Shown here piece by piece: positions 1-6,453 of a stretch of 10,134 bases of DNA. Under the pieces are notes generated by a model. The model was not told where the DNA came from. It saw only the letters and a list, made by a program, of their open reading frames with translations, and did not search any database. How positions within the stretch are numbered: position 1 is the stretch's first letter; each line of letters starts with the position of its first letter. This stretch comes from Nitrospiraceae bacterium (GTDB lineage Bacteria; Nitrospirota; Thermodesulfovibrionia; UBA6902): positions 1,450,733-1,460,866 of the forward strand of contig CP070644.1 in the NCBI GenBank assembly GCA_020354155.1, read 5' to 3'. The translations under genes were made by a program, and so were the position numbers.

Positions 1-359
1 TCCATGATGACAAGGGAAAATCTGCCGTCTTCCGTTGTCTCTCCTGGTTTGAGATTAAATTTTGTCTGGAGAATATCAACAAGTTTTTCAGAACCGAGAA
101 TCATACAGGAGATGTTCGTGCAAAGCTGGACAAGGTTGCGACCCATCTCTTTGTGCCTGAACATGGAGTAGAAGGAGGCAGTGCCCCTGACCGTTGCCTC
201 CGGAAGATTCAGTGCCGCAGCTGCTGTAGTGAGAGCCTCCTCGCTCAACCAGCCAAACTCTCTCTGGGCAATATACAGTACAGGCAGCAGGGCGCTCTCC
301 TGGTCCGGATACCTTTCCTTTACTGAATCTATTTCCCTAAGTATGGATTCGTTAAACAC
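1..359 (-). CDS. nuoE: NADH-quinone oxidoreductase subunit E (NuoE), 3' end cut by window
   Basis: Thioredoxin-fold [2Fe-2S] subunit of the NADH-oxidising arm of complex I, working with NuoF (not in the window). 119 residues are visible. The N-terminal helical region is followed by the family signature GTASFYSMF (about residues 59-67) and the first cysteine pair C80-x4-C85 (CTNISC). The reading frame leaves the window two bases into the codon after VIM, just before the expected second pair (ECxGAC). The GTG at 359 is chosen because two tandem TGA stops (377-372) close the frame upstream; the only other candidate is CTG at 371. There is no good Shine-Dalgarno sequence, and the nearby ATG (375) is out of frame and ends after seven codons. 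It lies 69 bp downstream of nuoD on the same strand. The start is less certain than the identity. Confidence 0.93.
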   Translation of the reverse strand, partial: MFNESILREIDSVKERYPDQESALLPVLYIAQREFGWLSEEALTTAAAALNLPEATVRGTASFYSMFRHKEMGRNLVQLCTNISCMILGSEKLVDILQTKFNLKPGETTEDGRFSLVIM

Positions 360-428
360 GGGTCCAGTCAGTCATCAAAGAAATTTAAGAAATTAATTGC
401 CGGAAGCTGCGAATAAGACCTAGAAGTC

Positions 429-1628
429 TTACCGGTCGCATTCTCCGAGGACAATGTCAATGCTTCCAATATTGGCTATGACATCCGCCACCAGGCTGCC
501 TTCGCTCAGTTTGGGCAGCGCTGCGACATGCACAAAGGAAGGCGCCCGTATTCTCATACGGTAAGGCCTGCCAGTACCGTCACTGACAAAGTAAAATCCC
601 ATTTCTCCCTTCGGGACTTCTGTCGGCACATAAAGCTCTCCCTCGGGTGCTGTCTGGGGGCCTTTTGTTATCAGGACAAAATGATGGATAAGGTTTTCCA
701 TGTCAGAAAGGACTTTGTCCTTGGGAGGCAAGGTAAATTTCGGTGAGTCAGCCATGACGGGTCCATTCGGTATCTGTTCAACACATTGTCTTATAATTGA
801 GTTGGACTGGCGCAGCTCATCCATCCTGACTCTGTAACGGTCATAGACATCCCCGTTCTTGCCTACAGGGACGTCCCACTTCACTTTGTCGTAGACTCCG
901 TAGGATGTCACTTTTCTCAGATCATAGGGTACCCCCGAGCCTCGCAATGTGGGACCGCTCAAGCCCAGGTTAATCGCTTCCTCGGCTGAAATTACTCCAA
1001 TGCCTATGGTACGGCGCAGCCAGATACGGTTTTTGTTAATCAGTGTTTCATACTGCTCAACCCGTGCAGGGAAGTCCTCAGTAAACTTATAGAGGTCGGC
1101 AAGCCATTTTGCATCAACATCATTTTTCAGACCACCAATCCGCGGATAGGATACTGTGAGCCGTGCCCCGCAGAGATGTTCAAAGAGGTCAATAATTGTT
1201 TCCCTTTCCCTGAAACAGTACAAAAAGACCGTCATGGCCCCAATATCAAGGGCGTGGGTCGCAAGCCACAGGAGGTGGTTGGATATACGGGACATTTCAG
1301 CAACAATGGTCCTGATATACTCGACCCGTTCCGGCAGTTCTATGCCGAAAAGCTTTTCCACGGCAATGCAGTAGCCCAGGTTATTTGACATGGCGGATAT
1401 ATAATCCAGGCGGTCGGTAAGGGGGAGGATCTGCATATAGTTCCTGTTCTCTGCAAGTTTCTCCACTCCCCGGTGGAGATACCCGACATAGGGAGTACAC
1501 TTGACAACGGTCTCTCCTTCAAGATCAAGAACGAGCCTCAATACACCGTGCGTAGCCGGGTGCTGAGGCCCCATGCTGAGGGTAAGTTCCTTTGTTGCAA
1601 TGCGGGAATTGACGTCTGTCGTATTCAC
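429..1628 (-). CDS. nuoD: NADH-quinone oxidoreductase subunit D (NuoD, 49 kDa)
   Basis: Quinone-binding subunit of complex I at the peripheral-arm/membrane interface, related to the large subunit of [NiFe] hydrogenases. It is full length at 399 residues. Signatures seen: SMGPQHPATHGVLR (18-31), GYLHRGVEKLAE (49-60), DRLDYISAMSNNLGY (72-86), RISNHLLWL (114-122), YDRYRVRMDEL, and the C-terminal IDIVLGECDR. H27 and Y76 are spaced like the quinone-headgroup His/Tyr pair described for the Thermus subunit (His38/Tyr87, known from the family). The start is GTG, preceded by AAAGG and GGAG about 9-14 nt upstream. It is separated from nuoC by an unusual 120 bp gap with a hairpin. NuoC and NuoD are separate proteins here, not the fused NuoCD of enterobacteria. 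Confidence 0.98.
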   Translation of the reverse strand: MNTTDVNSRIATKELTLSMGPQHPATHGVLRLVLDLEGETVVKCTPYVGYLHRGVEKLAENRNYMQILPLTDRLDYISAMSNNLGYCIAVEKLFGIELPERVEYIRTIVAEMSRISNHLLWLATHALDIGAMTVFLYCFRERETIIDLFEHLCGARLTVSYPRIGGLKNDVDAKWLADLYKFTEDFPARVEQYETLINKNRIWLRRTIGIGVISAEEAINLGLSGPTLRGSGVPYDLRKVTSYGVYDKVKWDVPVGKNGDVYDRYRVRMDELRQSNSIIRQCVEQIPNGPVMADSPKFTLPPKDKVLSDMENLIHHFVLITKGPQTAPEGELYVPTEVPKGEMGFYFVSDGTGRPYRMRIRAPSFVHVAALPKLSEGSLVADVIANIGSIDIVLGECDR

Positions 1629-1681
1629 TGTTGAACCTTTTCTCCAGTACAGGCTTCGTGTATTAGTGCGTTATGATCAAT

Positions 1682-1727
1682 AAAAAACTATCATCCAGAA
1701 CCTTGTCCCTGATGACAAACCGGAATG
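1682..1727 (-). terminator. Terminator-like hairpin between nuoC and nuoD
   Basis: Reading the minus strand from 1727, TTTGTC pairs with GACAAG around an ATCAGG loop. The stem is extended by CCGG/CTGG across a GTT bulge and by CAT/ATG across a single-T bulge, giving about 13 pairs including wobbles. Four bases later comes a run of six T (1687-1682). This has the shape of an intrinsic terminator or attenuator read in the nuo direction. The GTCATTCCGG start also resembles dispersed palindromic repeats seen in many bacterial genomes, so it may be a repeat remnant. Because it lies inside an operon, partial read-through is more likely than full termination. Confidence 0.45.
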
Positions 1728-1748
1728 ACACATGACCTGTCTTCTCCA

Positions 1749-2279
1749 CTACGTTATATTCCACTCATTATCATGGCTGTGGAGATCTTTGAGCTCTTCA
1801 TAGCCCTTGTATTCCCAGGACTCCCTGCCCTTCAAGGGATAATCCTTTCTCAGAGGATGTCCCTCCCAGTCCTCGGGCATGAGAATCCTTCTCAGATCAG
1901 GGTGTCCGTTGAAGACAATGCCATACATGTCGCAGACCTCCCGCTCATGCCAGTTCGCACCCTGCCAGACAGGAACAACACTGTCAATGCCTGGGCTGCT
2001 TTCCGGTATGCGGGCCTTGATAATAATCCTGTGCCGGAATTTCATTGAATACAGAACATAGACAACTTCAAACCTGAGATCCCTCTCTGGATAGTCAACG
2101 CCGCAGAGGTCAGCCAGGTAGTCCATGCTGATGTCAGGGTCCTCACGAAGATGGCGACAGATATCAAGTATTCTCTCCTGCCTGACACTGACAAAGACCT
2201 GGTCCCTGAATTCTCTTACATCCAGGATCTCACTGAGAAATTTCTCTTTCAGTCTGCCGGCTATCTCCAGGGGCTCCAT
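1749..2279 (-). CDS. nuoC: NADH-quinone oxidoreductase subunit C (NuoC, 30 kDa)
   Basis: Peripheral-arm subunit of complex I that packs against NuoD and NuoB. It has no cofactor of its own. The 176-residue product carries the family hallmark in its C-terminal half: GANWHEREVCDMYG (107-120), then GHPDLRRILMPEDWEGHPLR (125-144) and KDYPL. The ATG at 2279 is chosen over an upstream in-frame start at 2354 because AAAAGGAG (2295-2288) sits 8 nt before it and the extra 25 residues do not look like the family. The gene overlaps the nuoB 3' end by 19 bp, which suggests translational coupling. Length fits stand-alone NuoC proteins. Confidence 0.96.
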   Translation of the reverse strand: MEPLEIAGRLKEKFLSEILDVREFRDQVFVSVRQERILDICRHLREDPDISMDYLADLCGVDYPERDLRFEVVYVLYSMKFRHRIIIKARIPESSPGIDSVVPVWQGANWHEREVCDMYGIVFNGHPDLRRILMPEDWEGHPLRKDYPLKGRESWEYKGYEELKDLHSHDNEWNIT

Positions 2280-2815
2280 CTCATATGCTCCTTTTCTATC
2301 TTTTCCTGTAATTTCATGACACCCTCCATCAGCGCCTCGGGACGCGGCGGGCAACCCGGTACATAGACATCAACGGGCAGAAAGGTATCACATCCCTGCA
2401 CTACAGAGTAGGTATCAAATATGCCGCCTGAATTTGCACAACTTCCCATTGAAATGACATAGCGCGGCTCCGGCATCTGGTCAAAAACCCGTCTGACCAC
2501 AGGAGCCATCTTTTTTGTAACAGTCCCGGCAACGATCAGCACATCAGACTGCCGTGGAGAAGCACGGAATATAACACCAAAGCGGTCAAAATCATAATGA
2601 CTTGCCCCGGCTGCCATCATCTCAATGGCACAGCATGCCAGACCAAATGTCATCGGCCACAGTGAGTTCTTGCGGCCCCAGTTCACAAGGCTGTCCAGAG
2701 AAGTAATTATTGTATTGGCACCGGGTACGATATGAGTGCCTTTTTCGACCTCAATCAGGTGAGGGTCCTGATGGCCTGTGCTCTCTTCGCTGTTCTTATT
2801 ATCGTTTATTCCCAT
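2261..2815 (-). CDS. nuoB: NADH-quinone oxidoreductase subunit B (NuoB, PSST; cluster N2)
   Basis: Binds the terminal [4Fe-4S] cluster N2, which passes electrons to quinone at the NuoB/NuoD interface. From the ATG at 2815 it has 184 residues. All four N2 ligands are present: the tandem C61-C62 (LACCAIEMM), C126 (MGSCANSGG) and C155 (VPGCPPRPEALMEG). An additional ATG at 2836 would add seven residues (MEERRAG). The 2815 start is preferred because AAGG lies about 9 nt upstream and it gives the compact overlap with nuoA usual in this operon, but 2836 cannot be excluded. The 3' end overlaps nuoC. Confidence 0.97.
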   Translation of the reverse strand: MGINDNKNSEESTGHQDPHLIEVEKGTHIVPGANTIITSLDSLVNWGRKNSLWPMTFGLACCAIEMMAAGASHYDFDRFGVIFRASPRQSDVLIVAGTVTKKMAPVVRRVFDQMPEPRYVISMGSCANSGGIFDTYSVVQGCDTFLPVDVYVPGCPPRPEALMEGVMKLQEKIEKEHMRWSPWR

Positions 2816-3180
2816 TCCAGCGCGCCTTTCTTCCATACATATATATAACCTATGAGCAATATGAAGATAAAAAGCATCATTTCAACAAAACCAAATATAC
2901 CGAGCTTGTCATAGGCAACCGCCCAGGGGTAGAGAAATATCGCCTCCACATCAAAGACCACAAACAGCATTGCGATAATATAAAACCTGACTGAAAATTT
3001 ATACCGTGGCTCGCCAACAGGACGATTTCCTGACTCATAGGGTGCCAGTTTCTGTGCATAGGGCCTTCTGGGCCTCACAAGCAGTCCGGCAACCAGGGCA
3101 CCGAGACCAACAAGGGTGGCCACCACCAATACAATGAGAACGGGCAAATAATCTGTTGGAGTATATGTTCCGGGCATCAC
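2806..3180 (-). CDS. nuoA: NADH-quinone oxidoreductase subunit A (NuoA)
   Basis: Small membrane subunit of complex I at the junction of the arms. Its 124 residues have three hydrophobic segments (about 11-34, 66-87, 97-116) and the conserved loop YESGNRPVG (48-56), followed by FSVRFYIIAMLFVVFDVEA (62-80). The acidic FDVE in the second helix is typical of the family. The first codons are GTG ATG (3180 and 3177); either may initiate. It is the first gene of the nuo operon and follows a strong promoter so closely that almost no 5' leader is left. The 3' end overlaps nuoB by 10 bp (or 31 bp with the longer NuoB). Confidence 0.96.
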   Translation of the reverse strand: MMPGTYTPTDYLPVLIVLVVATLVGLGALVAGLLVRPRRPYAQKLAPYESGNRPVGEPRYKFSVRFYIIAMLFVVFDVEAIFLYPWAVAYDKLGIFGFVEMMLFIFILLIGYIYVWKKGALEWE

Positions 3181-3188
3181 TGATGTTT

Positions 3189-3217
3189 TTTATACCAAAT
3201 ACAGCTTGCACTGTCAA
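3189..3217 (-). promoter_or_regulatory. Near-consensus sigma70 promoter for nuoA operon
   Basis: On the minus strand TTGACA (3217-3212) is followed by exactly 17 bases and TATAAA (3194-3189), an 11 of 12 match to the consensus. The expected start of transcription is near 3182, only 2-5 nt before the GTG/ATG pair of nuoA, so the transcript would be leaderless or nearly so. No Shine-Dalgarno sequence lies between. Confidence 0.7.
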
Positions 3218-3274
3218 ATAAAAATAGTACCAACGTGAGAAAGGGCTCATCTGCCATGCTAAACGATAATCAGC

Positions 3275-3303
3275 TTTTAAAATTTTCTCAAGCCTCTTAT
3301 AAT
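3275..3303 (+). promoter_or_regulatory. Candidate promoter for the sensor kinase operon
   Basis: A perfect TATAAT (3298-3303) lies 10 bases before the kinase ATG. At 17 bp spacing the -35 position reads TTTTAA (3275-3280), only a 3 of 6 match, so activation or an alternative sigma factor may be needed. Predicted +1 is near 3310, leaving a leader of about 4 nt and no ribosome binding site. It diverges from the nuoA promoter within a 133 bp gap. Confidence 0.5.
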
Positions 3304-3313
3304 ACTGTCAGCC

Positions 3314-4912
3314 ATGAATAAGATATTCGGCAACCCTGACAGATCTCTCGTTGCAAAGCTTATCATAGCCATTGGCGTACTCATGGTAATAGTCAGTTTT
3401 ATATTCTGGTACGCCATCCTTCAGAAACAGCAGCAGGACATCAGGTCTATTGCCGTAAAGTATGGCGATTCCTTTCTTGCGTTTATAAAACAAAGCACCC
3501 ACTACAGTATGCTGACCCTCGATTCTGCCAAAACCCAGGAGGCGGTTGAACACCTGAGTTCACCTGATGTTATCAAGGAAGTAAATATATACGATCACGG
3601 CGGAACAATCCATTTTTCTTCCAGTGAGGAACGAATAAGCAGTACAGTCGTAAAAACCTCCCTTGCCTGCACAGCCTGTCATGAGGATCCTGAAAAATCG
3701 TCAGCTCTTCTGAATGAACGTATGCGGTGGAACGTTACAAAGGACCCCCAGGGCGTATCTTCATTAAGCCTTGTCAGTGTCATAGAGAACGAAAAGGACT
3801 GTTACACAGCACGGTGTCATGTGCATCCTCAAAACCAGAAGATAATCGGGTTCATTAAAGCAGATTTTTCCCTCGGCCTTCTCGATGTTGCACTGCATAA
3901 GCAGAAAGAAGCGCTCTCTCTCTATGTGGCCATATTTGTGATAATTGTTTCTCTCTTTGTTGGTTTCATTATTTATACAATGATCACCCGGCCCATCAGG
4001 GTACTTATAGCAGGGATGGAAAAAATCGCCGGCGGCGACCTGGATCATTCAGTGCCCATTACGTCAGGTGATGAAATGGGGGTCCTTGCCAGATCCTTTA
4101 ATGCCATGATCAAGGACCTGAAGGAGGCACGGGACCAGCGTGAGAAGTGGACCCAGACACTGGAGGAAGAGGTCGCCAGAAAAACTGAAGAGATCCGGAA
4201 GACCCATACCAGCCTGGTGCAGACAGAAAAACTGGCGTCTCTCGGCAGAATGGCAGCCGGAGTGGCCCATGAGATTAACAATCCTCTCACAGGAGTCATA
4301 ACCTTTGCGCACCTGCTCAGGGACCGTTTCCCTGATAAAAGTCAGGAGGTGGATGATCTGAATGTCATTATTGAGCAGTCCGAGAGATGTTCAAAGATTA
4401 TCAGCAATCTCCTCACCTTTGCACGGGCTACCCCTTCTGAAAAAGGAAGCTGTGATATAAACGAGGTCCTGAGCCGCACTGTCTTCATGCTGAAAAATCA
4501 GGAGAAATTTCACCACATAAAATTTGATGTCGACATGGATGAAGCACAATTCATTGTATTTGGAGATGCCTCGCAGTTTCAGCAGATATTTCTCAATATG
4601 TTTATCAATGCTGCCGATGCAATGGAGAAAAGGGGTAAAATAACGGTAGCAACGCGCAGGGTCAAGGAAAAGGGGAAGGACTTTGTGGAAATTGAGTTCA
4701 GTGACGAAGGCTGCGGCATAAAAGAAGAAGATATGTCCAAGCTCTTTGAGCCCTTTTTTACAACCAAACCGATCGGCAAGGGAACAGGGTTGGGATTGTC
4801 CGTAAGCCATGGTATTGTCAAGCATTTCGGGGGCACTCTCAAAGTGGAAAGCACCGTTGGTAAAGGGACAAGTTTTTTTGTTAGACTACCCCTGTCAGAG
4901 ACCCACCAATGA
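3314..4912 (+). CDS. Membrane sensor histidine kinase with heme-c-type periplasmic motifs
   Basis: Two-component sensor of 532 residues. Layout seen: transmembrane helix 1 (about 13-34), periplasmic domain (35-200), transmembrane helix 2 (201-222), HAMP linker (about 222-275), coiled coil (275-305), HisKA with phospho-acceptor H319 (GVAHEINNPL), and HATPase with N432 (N box), DEGCGI (464-469), FEPFFTTK and GKGTGLGL (488-495). The periplasmic domain carries CTACH (C119-x2-C122-H123) and CYTARCH (C163-x4-C168-H169, followed by VHP). Both look like covalent c-heme sites; the second is the rarer CX4CH form. This suggests a redox or gas signal read by heme, but metal binding of another kind is possible. 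Start: the hydrophobic helix follows directly, and there is no Shine-Dalgarno sequence. Its stop overlaps the next start (ATGA), coupling it to the receiver. Confidence 0.95.
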   Translation: MNKIFGNPDRSLVAKLIIAIGVLMVIVSFIFWYAILQKQQQDIRSIAVKYGDSFLAFIKQSTHYSMLTLDSAKTQEAVEHLSSPDVIKEVNIYDHGGTIHFSSSEERISSTVVKTSLACTACHEDPEKSSALLNERMRWNVTKDPQGVSSLSLVSVIENEKDCYTARCHVHPQNQKIIGFIKADFSLGLLDVALHKQKEALSLYVAIFVIIVSLFVGFIIYTMITRPIRVLIAGMEKIAGGDLDHSVPITSGDEMGVLARSFNAMIKDLKEARDQREKWTQTLEEEVARKTEEIRKTHTSLVQTEKLASLGRMAAGVAHEINNPLTGVITFAHLLRDRFPDKSQEVDDLNVIIEQSERCSKIISNLLTFARATPSEKGSCDINEVLSRTVFMLKNQEKFHHIKFDVDMDEAQFIVFGDASQFQQIFLNMFINAADAMEKRGKITVATRRVKEKGKDFVEIEFSDEGCGIKEEDMSKLFEPFFTTKPIGKGTGLGLSVSHGIVKHFGGTLKVESTVGKGTSFFVRLPLSETHQ

Positions 4913-5280
4913 AGAAAATACTGATCATCGATGACGAACAAATTATCAGAACAAGCTGTGAGAGGACACTTGCCCCAAAGGGCTATGCGGTTACATCAGC
5001 GGCAAGCGGAGCAGAAGGGCTTGCTCTGCTTGAAAAAGAGCCCTTCAGCGTAGTGCTGCTGGATTTTAAAATGCCTGATATGGACGGCATGGAAGTCCTG
5101 AAAAAGATCCAGGCAAGCAGTTCATCCGCCAAAGTGATTATCATAACCGGCTATAGCAATGTTGATACCGCTGTCCGTGCATTACGGTCAGGCGCCTACA
5201 ATTATATTGAAAAACCCTTTACACCAGACAAAATCCTCTCGGCTGTCAAAGAGGCCATTGATGATCTGGAAGAGAAGTAA
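4909..5280 (+). CDS. Stand-alone receiver (CheY-like response regulator)
   Basis: Single receiver domain of 123 residues with no output domain. Conserved residues: acidic pair D8-D9, phospho-acceptor D52 (LLDFKMPDMDG), T80 and K102 (EKPFTPD). Its ATG overlaps the kinase stop, so it is the likely cognate partner of the heme-type kinase. With no DNA-binding part it must act by protein contact, for example as a phospho-shuttle or by binding one of the ATPase/DRTGG proteins downstream. Its first helix (RTSCERTL) and KPFTP segment closely match the two other receivers in this window. Confidence 0.95.
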   Translation: MKKILIIDDEQIIRTSCERTLAPKGYAVTSAASGAEGLALLEKEPFSVVLLDFKMPDMDGMEVLKKIQASSSSAKVIIITGYSNVDTAVRALRSGAYNYIEKPFTPDKILSAVKEAIDDLEEK

Positions 5281-5285
5281 TGCAT

Positions 5286-5289
5286 GGAG
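5286..5289 (+). promoter_or_regulatory. Ribosome binding site selecting the 5299 start
   Basis: GGAG lies 9 bases before the ATG at 5299, whereas the upstream in-frame ATG at 5284 has no clear Shine-Dalgarno match. The 5299 start also gives an N-terminus (MKLKEIAKVL) that lines up with the second DRTGG-like protein (MKLSELAEKL). Confidence 0.6.
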
Positions 5290-5298
5290 AAAGCGAAT

Positions 5299-5652
5299 AT
5301 GAAGCTCAAAGAGATTGCAAAGGTCCTTGATGCGCAGTTCATAACGGAAGCAATGGATGCAGATGATCTGGATATCAGCAGTGCCTGCAGCACTGACCTT
5401 ATGAGTGTCGTATTGTACTATCACTCCATGAACTGTCTTCTCATTACAGGCCTGACACAGCCATCAGTGATACGGACAGCAGAAATCGCCTGCATAAAGT
5501 GCATCGTCTTTGTGCAGGGGAAAAACCCCAATCTTCAGACAATAGAGCTTGCAAAAGAGAAGGGAATTCCCCTGCTCAGCACACCTCACAGTATGTACTC
5601 TGTTTCAGGCAGGCTCTTTCAGGCAGGCCTACCAAGCTCACCGGAGAAATAA
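5299..5652 (+). CDS. DRTGG-like domain protein 1 (cysteine-containing)
   Basis: 117-residue soluble alpha/beta protein. The pattern of its second half (CIVFVQGKNPNLQTIELA, then KEKGIPLLSTPHSMYSVSGRLF) fits the DRTGG fold found in phosphotransacetylases, CBS-DRTGG pyrophosphatases and next to [FeFe]-hydrogenase genes. The name-giving residues are not kept: the TGG position reads VQG. It has four cysteines (C30, C46, C65, C68), including a C-x2-C, whereas the paralogue at 6107 has none. Function is unproven; a ligand-sensing or scaffold role is inferred from the neighbourhood. An upstream start at 5284 would add five residues. The stop is two bases before the next ATG. Confidence 0.82.
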   Translation: MKLKEIAKVLDAQFITEAMDADDLDISSACSTDLMSVVLYYHSMNCLLITGLTQPSVIRTAEIACIKCIVFVQGKNPNLQTIELAKEKGIPLLSTPHSMYSVSGRLFQAGLPSSPEK

Positions 5653-5653
5653 C

Positions 5654-6094
5654 ATGACTCCAGAGATAAACGGAAATGTAGAAGGCAGTTTCCAGCTCAT
5701 CGGCGGCAACTTTACAAATGCGGGAGAAGCATCAACGCAGTTAAAAATGAAGCTTTTCGAGTTCGGCGTTGATGATGCAATTATACGACGGGCTGCAATC
5801 GCAACCTTTGAAGCTGAAATGAATGTCATCATATATGCTGCAGCGGGTCAGCTGCATTATTACATTACTCCTGAAAATATAAAAATCAGGGTAGAAGACA
5901 TGGGGCCCGGCATTGAAGATATTGAACAGGCAATGCAGGAAGGCTATTCAACAGCTCCTGAGTGGGTACGTGAAATGGGCTGGGGTGCAGGCATGGGCCT
6001 GCCGAATATGAAGAGAAACTCTGATGAATTTATGATTGAGTCTGTAGTCGGTGAAGGGACAACGGTTCACATGACTATTAACCTGAATGAATAA
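5654..6094 (+). CDS. RsbW/SpoIIAB-like GHKL ATPase (anti-sigma-type serine kinase fold)
   Basis: 146-residue ATP-binding protein of the HATPase_c superfamily. N box FEAEMNVIIYA has E53 and N57 in the E-x3-N arrangement of SpoIIAB/RsbW kinases; G1 box is DMGPGI (82-87) and G2 box is GWGAGMGLPNMKR (109-121), the form typical of anti-sigma-type proteins. The frame is open further upstream, but ATG 5654 follows GGAG at 7 nt spacing and starts just after the DRTGG1 stop. Family members phosphorylate an anti-anti-sigma (STAS) partner or bind a sigma factor. Neither is encoded here, so its target may be a flanking DRTGG protein or a receiver. That part is inference. Confidence 0.9.
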   Translation: MTPEINGNVEGSFQLIGGNFTNAGEASTQLKMKLFEFGVDDAIIRRAAIATFEAEMNVIIYAAAGQLHYYITPENIKIRVEDMGPGIEDIEQAMQEGYSTAPEWVREMGWGAGMGLPNMKRNSDEFMIESVVGEGTTVHMTINLNE

Positions 6095-6106
6095 AGGAGA
6101 GTTACC

Positions 6107-6442
6107 GTGAAATTATCAGAACTGGCAGAAAAATTATCTCTGAAAATTGCCTCACATACAGAGGGAATGAACGGGAATATTACCGGGGCCTATTCCAGTG
6201 ACCTCCTGTCAGATGTTATGGCCAACAGCAAGGTTGGAAATGTCTGGATTACGCTTCAGACCCATATAAATATTGTGGCCGTTGCCAGTCTGAAAGGCCT
6301 GGCCGGCATTATCATCGTCGGCAACAGACAACCCCAGCCGGAAACCATTGAGAAGGCTGAGGCTGAAAAAGTTACGATCCTGACAACTTCTCATACGGCT
6401 TACGAGACAGCAGGCCAGATATACCAGATTTTATCAACCTGA
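6107..6442 (+). CDS. DRTGG-like domain protein 2
   Basis: 111 residues, same architecture as the protein at 5299, with N-terminus MKLSELAEKL, core GLAGIIIVGNRQPQPETIEKA and end TTSHTAYETAGQIY. The start is GTG at 6107, supported by AAGGAG about 8 nt upstream. It has no cysteine, unlike DRTGG-like protein 1, so the two copies have diverged in a way that may reflect different ligands. The TGG position reads VGN. The two copies flank the RsbW-like ATPase (5654-6094), an arrangement compatible with a heteromeric complex. No catalytic residues are recognised. Confidence 0.83.
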   Translation: MKLSELAEKLSLKIASHTEGMNGNITGAYSSDLLSDVMANSKVGNVWITLQTHINIVAVASLKGLAGIIIVGNRQPQPETIEKAEAEKVTILTTSHTAYETAGQIYQILST

Positions 6443-6453
6443 ATAATGAGTGA

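Noticed and set aside
1725..2048. 107-codon plus-strand frame opposite nuoC
   Set aside because: It is antisense to the highly conserved core of NuoC, has no family features and is explained as a shadow of that gene. The same applies to the other frames opposite the nuo, kinase and receiver genes.
5549..5653. In-frame upstream extension of the RsbW-like gene into DRTGG-like gene 1
   Set aside because: The extension overlaps a conserved coding region in another frame, is arginine- and cysteine-rich without family likeness, and a well-placed ribosome binding site supports ATG 5654.
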